Positions 5,845-12,320 of a stretch of DNA of 12,320 nucleotides are shown here, one piece after another. Source of the stretch: Sphingomonadales bacterium (GTDB lineage Bacteria; Pseudomonadota; Alphaproteobacteria; Sphingomonadales; Sphingomonadaceae); the NCBI GenBank assembly GCA_027489295.1, contig JAIYAA010000163.1, forward strand, positions 1 through 12,320, written 5' to 3'. A model generated the notes under the pieces. It saw only the letters and a list, made by a program, of their open reading frames with translations. It ran no database searches and had not been told where the DNA came from. Numbering within the stretch: position 1 is the first letter of the stretch; each line of letters opens with the position of its first letter. Made by a program: the position numbers and the translations under genes.

Positions 5845-8190
5845 CTATTCAGCCGGCGGCTGTTCCTTCGGCGAGGCGATTTTCGACTCCAATGCTCTAC
5901 AAAGAGCTCCAAGCAGCACGCTCGGCATTGCCGGCTTGCCGATGATCGGCGCGGATGGAAATCGGCTTTGAAGGTCGGGTGCGCCGGTAACGCCAGTTTG
6001 AAACACGATCGGGACGCCGGCACTCTCCAAAGCTGTGGCTAGCGGCAGGATGCGATCGCGACCAAGATTGACGTCGAGCAAAGCGACATCGGCGGGTTGT
6101 TCTGCCTTGTAGAACAGGTGAAAACCTTCCTCGAGAGACAAAGCAGGCCCGAGGATATTACAACCGGCCTCTTTTAGCGCTTGCTCTGCGCTAATCGCAA
6201 TCAGACTTTCATCCTCGACAATGAGCACGTTGAGACCTGTCAGAAGGTTGACATCGGGGACATTAAGGGTTGCTGGATGTGGATGGCGCGATCCCTGCTC
6301 AAGGTCCATGATTTCAGGCGTCGACAGATGCAACATTGCGCGCAGGCCATCCACGTGCCAGTCGAAATGCGCTTTCCCGCGGAGCTGTCTTTCGACGGAG
6401 GCTCGGATCATGGTGGATCCGAAGCCTTTGCGTGTCGGCGCCGCGACTTCGGGTCCGCCTTTCTCGTTCCAGCTGATCACAAGTTCATCTCGAGCGGTGC
6501 CGCTGCGCCACCATCGCACTTCCAGAGACCCAGTTGGCTGTGAGAAGGCACCATACTTGGCGGCGTTTGTCGCAAGTTCATGGATGACAAGCGCGAGCGC
6601 CTGAGCGGCGGACGCTTTGACGCGTAATTCTGGCCCGTCGATCAGTAGAGCTGCAATTTTCCCCTCATAGGGAGCAAGTTCATCACGAATGATGCGATGA
6701 AGGTCAGCCCCTTCCCATTTTGCATCCGCGAGCAACGTGTGTGCGCGTGAAAGTGCATCCAAGCGACCGAAGATAGCGTTTGCGAACTCTTCCTTCGTGT
6801 CCGCCCGCGTTAGTCGGACCACCGATTGTACAACAGCTAGAAGGTTCTTCGCTCGGTGATCGACTTCTCGCGCAAGCAGGTGCTCTCGCTCCTCGGAACG
6901 CTTTCGCTCAGTGATGTCGAACGAAGTACCAACCAGACCGATTATTGCGCCGTTCTCGTCCAACAACGGAGATTTGTAAGCAAGAAACACGCCTAGTGTT
7001 CCGTCTGGCAGGATCAACTCTTCCTCGACCTGCTCGGGAACCCCGGTGGTCATGATCCGTTGATCGTTGCTACGAATTGCGTACGCCTGCGGAGTGTCTC
7101 CGATATATTCAAACTCGTTCTTGCCGATGAGATCTTCTGCGGCGGCGCCTAGCGCTTCACATGCGGCCTTGTTGACCATGAGGAAGCGACCGTCGCGGTC
7201 CTTGGCGAAAACGGTACCTGGCGTGGTTTCGATAAAGGACCGGAGCATGGCCTCGGAGCGCGCTCTTCCCGTTTCAAGGTTCTTCCGACCTTCTAGATCC
7301 AGCAGAATGCCCGGGAAACGGCATGCATTGCCATGCTCGTCGAGTTCGACGCGCCCATTTGCCTCAACCCAGTAATATCGTTGGTCCTGCCGTTGGACGC
7401 GATATTGATGTGCGTATGCGCCTCCCTTTCGCAATGCATCTTGAATGGCCTTCATCAGGCCGGGACGGTCATCGGGGTGAACGGTTTCCATTGACTGCTG
7501 AAGGCTGAGGCCTTCAGTAATCGCCGAGTCCGTGAGTCCGAAAGCGCGCGCGAAATTTTCGTCGACCGACACTCGGTCAGAATTGACCTCCCAAACCCAC
7601 GTGCCGATGATCGCGCCTGCGGCGAGCGCGAGTCGCACTCGTTCAGCGTCAGCCTTTGCCACAGCGATGCTGGCGCGAAGAGCAGCCTCTGCGTGCTGTG
7701 CCCCATCGCCTACCTGTTCAATGGCGCGGGTGACGGCTTTCTGATCGCCCATTTCGCTGCTTATACCGATCCAGCGCCAGACCGTGCCGGCTTCGTCCTT
7801 TACGGGTCGGGCGCGCGTGAGGAATGGTCGGTAGTTGCCGTCAGCGCCCCGTATTCGAGAGATGATCTCAAACGCAGTTCCCTTAACGATAGCAGCGCGC
7901 CACTGATCAAGTGCCCCGGGGAGATCCACTGGATCAAGCACGGATTGCCAGTCCCACTCTCGCGTTTCCAGGGAGTGAGCTCCGCAATAATCTCGGCAAG
8001 CTTTGTTGTACCAAAGCACATAGCCGGTTCCGTCGGCGACCCAGCATAGCGCGGGAAGCCAATCAGCAGCGTGCTTGAACGTCTCGAGAGCGGGACCGCC
8101 GGGGCCCTGCCGATGCGCGTCGAGAATCGCGCTAACCCTCCAGTGATCGGCGGCATGCCACGTGTTTGTTCCTTCTGCCTCCTCAACCAC
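5845..8190 (-). CDS. triple-PAS HWE histidine kinase with receiver
   Basis: A 781-residue soluble sensor kinase. Three PAS-like domains occupy about residues 35-150, 185-305 and 315-430; each ends in a PAC-like stretch (for example GTSFDITERK at 421-430). The HWE kinase core follows: His445 in REVDHRAKNLLAVVQSVV, Asn542 in IHELATNAAKYGAFS, the diagnostic Trp-x-Glu in ISWNEKGG (574-576) and a short glycine motif KGFGSTMI. A C-terminal receiver (about 652-770) has Asp660-Glu661, phospho-acceptor Asp706 in LLDVNLG and Lys752 in IIGKPA. No membrane segment is seen, so it senses a cytoplasmic cue, possibly through a bound cofactor. HWE kinases are common in the general stress and light responses of alphaproteobacteria. 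The GTG start is supported by AAAGGA 7 bases upstream. It lies upstream of the xylanase on the same strand, but a 272-base gap with its own operator argues against one operon. It is divergent from the Crp/Fnr gene. Confidence 0.92.
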   Translation of the reverse strand: MVEEAEGTNTWHAADHWRVSAILDAHRQGPGGPALETFKHAADWLPALCWVADGTGYVLWYNKACRDYCGAHSLETREWDWQSVLDPVDLPGALDQWRAAIVKGTAFEIISRIRGADGNYRPFLTRARPVKDEAGTVWRWIGISSEMGDQKAVTRAIEQVGDGAQHAEAALRASIAVAKADAERVRLALAAGAIIGTWVWEVNSDRVSVDENFARAFGLTDSAITEGLSLQQSMETVHPDDRPGLMKAIQDALRKGGAYAHQYRVQRQDQRYYWVEANGRVELDEHGNACRFPGILLDLEGRKNLETGRARSEAMLRSFIETTPGTVFAKDRDGRFLMVNKAACEALGAAAEDLIGKNEFEYIGDTPQAYAIRSNDQRIMTTGVPEQVEEELILPDGTLGVFLAYKSPLLDENGAIIGLVGTSFDITERKRSEEREHLLAREVDHRAKNLLAVVQSVVRLTRADTKEEFANAIFGRLDALSRAHTLLADAKWEGADLHRIIRDELAPYEGKIAALLIDGPELRVKASAAQALALVIHELATNAAKYGAFSQPTGSLEVRWWRSGTARDELVISWNEKGGPEVAAPTRKGFGSTMIRASVERQLRGKAHFDWHVDGLRAMLHLSTPEIMDLEQGSRHPHPATLNVPDVNLLTGLNVLIVEDESLIAISAEQALKEAGCNILGPALSLEEGFHLFYKAEQPADVALLDVNLGRDRILPLATALESAGVPIVFQTGVTGAPDLQSRFPSAPIIGKPAMPSVLLGALCRALESKIASPKEQPPAE

Positions 8191-8412
8191 TACGTCGTCC
8201 TTTCGTTCGCGTCCGATCGCCTTTTGTCCCTACCCTCCCTCGGCAGGGTCGTACGACGCAAAAAAATTTGGTGACGCCATTGCAACGAGGCCGGCGGTCC
8301 GCAAGCATATGTTTCTAACGGGCTTCTGCGGGCAGCCGAGGTGTACCGTTGGGCACATCTTTGGCACTGGCTACAGTGAGTTACAGCGTCACGGCTGAGG
8401 TAGGGGGGGATT
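8191..8412. other. divergent promoter region, kinase and regulator
   Basis: This stretch must carry the promoters of the HWE kinase (minus) and the Crp/Fnr regulator (plus). It contains CACTG-gcta-CAGTG (8365-8378) about 35 bases before the regulator start, and GTGA-9 nt-TCAC overlapping it to the right. Such short dyads are possible Crp/Fnr-type sites and could mediate control of either gene. An A7 run at 8260-8266 is also present. No clear -35/-10 pair could be assigned. Confidence 0.4.
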
Positions 8413-9072
8413 ATGTCGGCTGCCCATATGCTTCGTCAATGTGCTGCTCAGCGGCTCGCTGCCCTGTCGCCTCTCACCCATCAGGAGGTGGCAGCTATAA
8501 CGGAGAATTCAGGTTCACAGCTGCGTTTCAGAGCTGGAGATCCAATGGGCCCTTCGGTGCTGGCCGAGCGGTTTCTTGTTTTGAGTGGTTGGGTATCTCG
8601 TAGCAAATCGTTGCCACGGGGTGAGCAACAGATCATCGGGTATTATCTTCCTGGTGATGTAATCCAGACGCGACGAGGCTGGGAGACTGAGACGACGCTG
8701 GCAGCAATTGATGATGTTTTGCTAATGCCCGCGCCTGCAAGTGCAGGGCTACGTAAAGCCTATGATGCTGCGCACGCGTTAGAACGGTCATATGTTCAAC
8801 GTCAGATTGTGCGCCTAGGGCGTATGACGGCGTTCGAGCGCATCCTGGATTGGATGCTAGAGATGCGTTCTCGGTTATCGGCCGCAGGCGTCGGGGACCC
8901 GGACGTGATGAAGCTGCCACTCACCCAGGAGGCGTTGGCGGACACCCTGGGTCTGACACCAATTCACACCAATCGAACCCTACGGGCATTGCGAGAATCT
9001 CGGATATTGGCCTGGCGGTATGGGAGCGTCCACTGGCTCGAGGATGCCGAGTCCAGAGACACTTCGAGCTGA
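8413..9072 (+). CDS. Crp/Fnr-family transcriptional regulator
   Basis: A 219-residue protein with an N-terminal cyclic-nucleotide-binding-like beta barrel (about 20-115), a dimerisation helix (about 118-155) and a C-terminal winged helix (about 165-210). The recognition region is LTQEALADTLGLTPIHTNRT (170-189), followed by a wing near WRYGSVHW. The barrel pattern (LVLSGWVSRSK, IIGYYLPGDVI) is typical of the large alphaproteobacterial group of Crp/Fnr regulators found near HWE kinases. It lacks the Cys cluster of oxygen-sensing Fnr (only Cys10), so no iron-sulphur sensing is expected; the ligand is unknown and the canonical cAMP-binding motif is not evident. ATG 8413 follows the purine run AGGGGGGGA. 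It is divergent from the HWE kinase gene, which suggests a shared signalling role. Its stop is 84 bases from the convergent tniQ stop. Confidence 0.9.
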   Translation: MSAAHMLRQCAAQRLAALSPLTHQEVAAITENSGSQLRFRAGDPMGPSVLAERFLVLSGWVSRSKSLPRGEQQIIGYYLPGDVIQTRRGWETETTLAAIDDVLLMPAPASAGLRKAYDAAHALERSYVQRQIVRLGRMTAFERILDWMLEMRSRLSAAGVGDPDVMKLPLTQEALADTLGLTPIHTNRTLRALRESRILAWRYGSVHWLEDAESRDTSS

Positions 9073-9156
9073 TTCATCGCTTCAGTTGATCACCGTGCTT
9101 GCGAACGTAGGGCGTCAAGGGCGCCGAACAAGGATGCGAAATCCGGGTGCCACACA
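9073..9156. other. short gap between regulator and tniQ
   Basis: These 84 bases separate two convergent genes: the Crp/Fnr regulator and the last gene of the transposition operon. If the transposon ended here, terminal repeats starting TGT/ACA and several transposase binding repeats would be expected. I see none, and no terminator hairpin with a T-tract. The region is recorded because it is one of the places where the element boundary could lie. Confidence 0.4.
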
Positions 9157-11103
9157 CTATGGATCTAGCCCCATGCATTGCTCGACGACAGATCGCTGCC
9201 AGCCAAGCGAACTGATCCTCTCAAGTTTTTTCCGTCCCCGGAAGGGAGCCGGCTTTGTTTTTCCGCTCTTTCCCCATCGCATGAGGATTTCGCCGCCCGA
9301 GATGAACTCGCAAGCCCGATTCATAACATGTTGCCAGTCAAACAAGCCATTTGCATTGCGTCTTAGCTCACCTGCCGCAATGGCTGCCTGGAGATAGTCC
9401 GGCGTGATGTTAAGCAACCGCTCTGCGTCACGTCGTGGCATTTCCTGTTCGAAGTCGAATTCCGGAAACGCCTGGCGATCAAACGTCATCCCAGCGATAA
9501 GAGGCACATCGGCTATTCGGATGCTCACCCTTGTCATGAATGCCCATCGTGTGGGCTTGGCTAGATGATATGGCAGGCCGTTCAGCATGAACGCAATAAC
9601 CGATCCCCAAGGCTTTTCCCGACCGCCGATGATCCGGAGGGCTTGGTACAGGGGAATTCTATCTGCTACTTCGATCTCGACAGCACCGAGCTCAAGTCTC
9701 TGGCGAAGCGCCTGAAGTCCGCTTTGCGCGATTTGTCTCTCAACATAGGCATCACGCATAAAGCGATCGTTGAGGAGATCGAGGAAGCCTAGGCAGCATA
9801 GTTGCTCCGCGCCCGAGCGTCCGATGCCAAGCTGCTCGCTTACGCAGGTAATCCCCGTTCGGTCAGCCAACTTTTTTGCTAGCATGGCATGGCTCGAGAT
9901 ATCGAAGATCTGATGCAGGTTGTGCTCGCCGGCGCTGACAATGGGGTGCAAGTGGTTGGATGCACGAAGTCGTTCAAATACCTTTTGGCCTACTCCAAGT
10001 GCTTTCGTTGTCTCCGCTGCGTTACCCCCAGCGACGAGCGCGAGCTTGATCGCGGTCGAATTTGATTTTTCGAGGCCAGGCAGCGCCTGAAGCAGCAGCT
10101 GACGATGATGTGGCCACGCGTTTCGCGGAACTGCAATGTGGCGAATGGCTGCCATGATCTTGGCCCGGCGTTCGACCTCATCGGTGTTGGTCAACCGCTC
10201 TGCCAAGCTGTTAGGCCAAGCAGACAGTATGTTTGAGCCAGCGGCCAACACCTTCAGGCGAACAGCGATGGTGAGCTGTCGTGCTTGGTCCCTGTCGTAA
10301 GCATCACCACCTGCGAAGATCGCTCCCAGCCTCCAACCCACTTCGAAGACTGTGCCTCGATTGATCACCTGGAGGACCGGCGGCAAGCGGTTCAACGCTG
10401 CGCGCTGGCGTGCGGGATCCGGGTGGATCAGATCGACCATCAGGCTCGTTGCGTCACGAAGCTCATCCGAGATGCGGCCCACCGCCGCTTCGGCCAGGTT
10501 GAAGTCGCATGCTTGGCATTTGCGAATGTCGAGTTCGGACCAGGTGAGCTTGGTGTTGCACCGCGGGCACTGATCGACCAACAACTCCCCACTGGACGGG
10601 CAATGTGGGATAAGAAGGTGGTGCCCTATGGCCGAGTGGTAAGGGGCTTGCCGCAGCCAAGAAGGCGCCACTCGCCGTGATTTCAATCGCAGATCATACG
10701 CGGGCACATAGGCGCCGTGGAAATCGAGACCCGGGAGCGTGGAGTGGATCATCGTTTCGCGGTAGCGGCGATCGTCGATTTCGTGAGCGGGGAGACGGCA
10801 CGCCCACGCTAGCTGATCGAAATCGACGTCGTTGCGAGAGGCAAGATTGACGAAGGCATGGTAAACGCCATCTGCGGCATCGAGCAGCCGGCTGACGCGC
10901 GGCAGGTGGTTACTGCCAGCTGTGCGTACAGCTATACTTATGAGGCTTTCGTCAACGAATGGCAGCACCGCAGTGGATACGCGAGGGCCATGCTTGTTGG
11001 GTGTGGAAGACAGGCAGACGGCGCACTCACACTGCGATGTTTCCCCCAAGTGGGAGATATCGGCCTCCGACGCTGAGCCGCTGAGTTGAATGCTCTCAGA
11101 CAT
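9157..11103 (-). CDS. tniQ: TniQ/TnsD-like target-selection protein
   Basis: A 648-residue protein with an N-terminal TniQ domain: LPFVDESLISIAVRTAG (47-63), then a zinc-binding segment with His161/His162, His167-Cys168 and the pairs CPRC (179-182) and CQAC (196-199). TniQ and TnsD proteins link target DNA to the AAA regulator of Tn7/Tn5053-type transposition. Short TniQ of Tn402-like elements is about 400 residues; this length is closer to TnsD, whose long C-terminal part recognises a specific attachment site. Here residues about 230-648 have no motif I can name; short helix-turn-helix-like stretches may be present, for example around residues 430-480 and 560-590. The ATG overlaps the end of tniB by 8 bases (ATGTCTGA) and lacks its own strong ribosome binding site, so translational coupling is likely. 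It is the last gene of the operon. Confidence 0.9.
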   Translation of the reverse strand: MSESIQLSGSASEADISHLGETSQCECAVCLSSTPNKHGPRVSTAVLPFVDESLISIAVRTAGSNHLPRVSRLLDAADGVYHAFVNLASRNDVDFDQLAWACRLPAHEIDDRRYRETMIHSTLPGLDFHGAYVPAYDLRLKSRRVAPSWLRQAPYHSAIGHHLLIPHCPSSGELLVDQCPRCNTKLTWSELDIRKCQACDFNLAEAAVGRISDELRDATSLMVDLIHPDPARQRAALNRLPPVLQVINRGTVFEVGWRLGAIFAGGDAYDRDQARQLTIAVRLKVLAAGSNILSAWPNSLAERLTNTDEVERRAKIMAAIRHIAVPRNAWPHHRQLLLQALPGLEKSNSTAIKLALVAGGNAAETTKALGVGQKVFERLRASNHLHPIVSAGEHNLHQIFDISSHAMLAKKLADRTGITCVSEQLGIGRSGAEQLCCLGFLDLLNDRFMRDAYVERQIAQSGLQALRQRLELGAVEIEVADRIPLYQALRIIGGREKPWGSVIAFMLNGLPYHLAKPTRWAFMTRVSIRIADVPLIAGMTFDRQAFPEFDFEQEMPRRDAERLLNITPDYLQAAIAAGELRRNANGLFDWQHVMNRACEFISGGEILMRWGKSGKTKPAPFRGRKKLERISSLGWQRSVVEQCMGLDP

Positions 11104-12091
11104 TTGTCGTTTGCCCGTAGGTGAATGGATTGTAGCCGATCAGCCCCTGCGCTACTGCCCAGGTCCGGGTCGCGGCCGCCAGGTCGAATAACTCGATACG
11201 ATCCGAGTTCCGCAGATAGGCGTGTTTACCGGCCACGCGCAGCAGCGTAACAAGGCGTCCAAAGTAGCCGCGCGAAATCGCCATGAGGCACATCGCCGTC
11301 CTGGGATCATGCAAGTCGGCGCTTTCTGCAAACAAACCTTTGGCAACCAGGGCCTTGTCATAGGCACGAATGAACTTGGTGAAGTGCCTTTGCTCGCTCT
11401 GCTGGCTGAGATCTAGGGGCTGAATATCGCACGGCTCCTGTAGCCGGTGAGAGAGTTGGTTGTTTGACTCCAGCAAGGGTATTGCAGCCTCGTTCCCGAA
11501 CAAGCCTATTCCTACTTGCCCATCGGAGATGAAGCGCTTGATGACATCTGTTGGGGCGGAGGAGCCCTTTGAGCGATATCCCGCATGCTGGATTTCATCG
11601 AGGATCAGCAGAACGGTTCCGAACTGGTCAAAGTGTTGGTACGCGCTGCGACGCCCCTTATCCTCGTTCTTGATACCGGCGAAGTCATCGCCATAAGCGC
11701 TATTGATCGCAGCCCAGAAACGTGCTGCCGTGCAGGCTTGCTCCAGTTCTACTCTAACCACGGGCCGGCTATTTGCAGGATAGGTTTGCCGTGCGGCAAC
11801 GATGCGAGCAAATTCATCCGCCGCTGAGCTTTTGCCGGCGTAACTTTCCGCAGCGTTCCTGACACCTGTCTGATAAACTCCTTTGACCCCCAGCGAGATG
11901 ACCGCGTCCAAGGCCTTGAAGACAGGCGTGTGGTTTGGATTGTGGATGTAAATTTGTCGAACGAGCTCCGACCTCTTCCGCATTTGCGCCAAGCTATCTG
12001 GCGTTGACTCCGGGACCGGATTGCCATGCTTGGGCAGCAAATCATTCAGTATGAAGCCTCCCGAGATCCGCTGTTCCTGTTTGAGCGCCAT
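11096..12091 (-). CDS. tniB: TniB/TnsC-like AAA ATPase
   Basis: A 331-residue AAA+ regulator of transposition, expected to bridge the TniQ-marked target and the DDE transposase. Walker A is AESYAGKSS (81-89); the usual first Gly is Ala81, while the Gly-Lys-Ser core is intact. Walker B is VLLILDEIQHAG with Asp165-Glu166. A sensor-1-like Asn200 (GLFGN) and a possible arginine finger Arg216 (LSHRLQ) follow. The N-terminal ~70 residues form a helical region as in TniB. ATG 12091 is preferred: GAGGAG lies 8 bases upstream and the ATG overlaps the upstream stop as TGATG; a GTG immediately before is the alternative. The gene lies between the transposase and tniQ, the standard order of Tn5053/Tn402-type and Tn7-like elements. 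Confidence 0.9.
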   Translation of the reverse strand: MALKQEQRISGGFILNDLLPKHGNPVPESTPDSLAQMRKRSELVRQIYIHNPNHTPVFKALDAVISLGVKGVYQTGVRNAAESYAGKSSAADEFARIVAARQTYPANSRPVVRVELEQACTAARFWAAINSAYGDDFAGIKNEDKGRRSAYQHFDQFGTVLLILDEIQHAGYRSKGSSAPTDVIKRFISDGQVGIGLFGNEAAIPLLESNNQLSHRLQEPCDIQPLDLSQQSEQRHFTKFIRAYDKALVAKGLFAESADLHDPRTAMCLMAISRGYFGRLVTLLRVAGKHAYLRNSDRIELFDLAAATRTWAVAQGLIGYNPFTYGQTTNV

Positions 12092-12320
12092 CACATATAC
12101 TCCTCAAAATCATCGTCGTCGTTGAGGTCGATTTCGACCGGGGGCTTAGCCAGCAGCGGCTTGAATGTTTCGGTCTCTTGATCGTCTTGCTGACCTTCGT
12201 CGGACGTGTTTGGCTCGAGCACTTCCGTTTTCGAGGGACGGCTGGGCTGGCGGTCAAAATCCCGGCGATCAGGGGCCGCTACTGCGTGGTCGATAATGGG
12301 AGCCATGCCGTCGTGGCGCG
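12091..12320 (-). CDS. tniA: TniA/TnsB-like transposase, C-terminal tail (partial)
   Basis: The reading frame is open to the right edge of the window, so only the last 75 or so codons are visible. They encode a low-complexity, probably disordered tail that ends in a very acidic stretch (DLNDDDDFEEYM). No DDE motif is within the window; the identification rests on position, directly upstream of tniB with a TGATG overlap, where tniA or tnsB is always found. In Tn7-like systems the extreme C-terminus of TnsB docks onto the AAA protein, so this acidic tail is a good candidate for the TniB contact. An ATG at 12306 exists in frame, but a separate 71-residue gene is less likely than a transposase tail. 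Confidence 0.7.
   Translation of the reverse strand, partial: RHDGMAPIIDHAVAAPDRRDFDRQPSRPSKTEVLEPNTSDEGQQDDQETETFKPLLAKPPVEIDLNDDDDFEEYM

Noticed and set aside
7067..8049. Several ORFs antisense to the HWE kinase
   Set aside because: They are mirror frames of a clearly coding, GC-rich gene, with no ribosome binding sites or known domains.
8361..8380. Sigma-54 promoter (TGGCAC)
   Set aside because: The TTGC -12 element is missing at the required spacing.
9073..9156. Transposon terminal repeat next to tniQ
   Set aside because: No TGT/ACA-bounded inverted end or repeated transposase binding sites could be recognised in these bases.

Overview
The window looks like a piece of an accessory region from an alphaproteobacterium, most likely a sphingomonad. 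This rests on the gene families: an HWE histidine kinase with a fused receiver, a DUF4118-type hybrid kinase, a standalone EAL protein with a CxxC start, a Crp/Fnr regulator next to an HWE kinase, and a TAGCGCTA operator at a xylanase. No rRNA, tRNA or housekeeping gene confirms the genus. I found no CRISPR array and no complete transposon end.

Layout, left to right. Positions 1 to about 712 hold no convincing gene but are rich in perfect inverted repeats, ending in two hairpins before a membrane hybrid histidine kinase (713-2374, +). That gene converges, with a 20-base gap, on an EAL c-di-GMP phosphodiesterase gene (2395-3144, -). A small cupin gene (3407-3778, +) lies divergently beyond it. 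Next comes a noncoding stretch with a very strong hairpin at 3942-3969 that reads as a terminator on the minus strand. A doubtful 59-residue ORF with a strong Shine-Dalgarno sequence follows (4120-4299, +). A GH10 xylanase lipoprotein gene (4316-5572, -) comes next, with a xylose-type LacI-family operator in its promoter. A three-PAS HWE kinase with a C-terminal receiver (5845-8190, -) lies upstream on the same strand. A Crp/Fnr regulator (8413-9072, +) is divergent from it.

The right quarter is a Tn7/Tn5053-type transposition operon on the minus strand: the C-terminal tail of a TniA/TnsB-like transposase (cut by the window edge), a TniB/TnsC-like AAA ATPase and a long TniQ/TnsD-like target-selection protein. 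The three are joined by 1-base and 8-base overlaps, so they are very probably translated together.

Two themes emerge. One is signalling: two kinases with receivers, one c-di-GMP phosphodiesterase and one Crp-type regulator, beside a xylan-degrading lipoprotein. The other is mobility. In Tn7 and Tn402/Tn5053 elements, cargo lies beyond the tniQ/tnsD side of the operon, so the genes to the left could be cargo. The boundary was not found, so this is inference. The most unusual individual observations are the xylanase operator, the Arg that replaces a normally conserved active-site Trp in the xylanase, the long TniQ, and the dyad-rich left flank.
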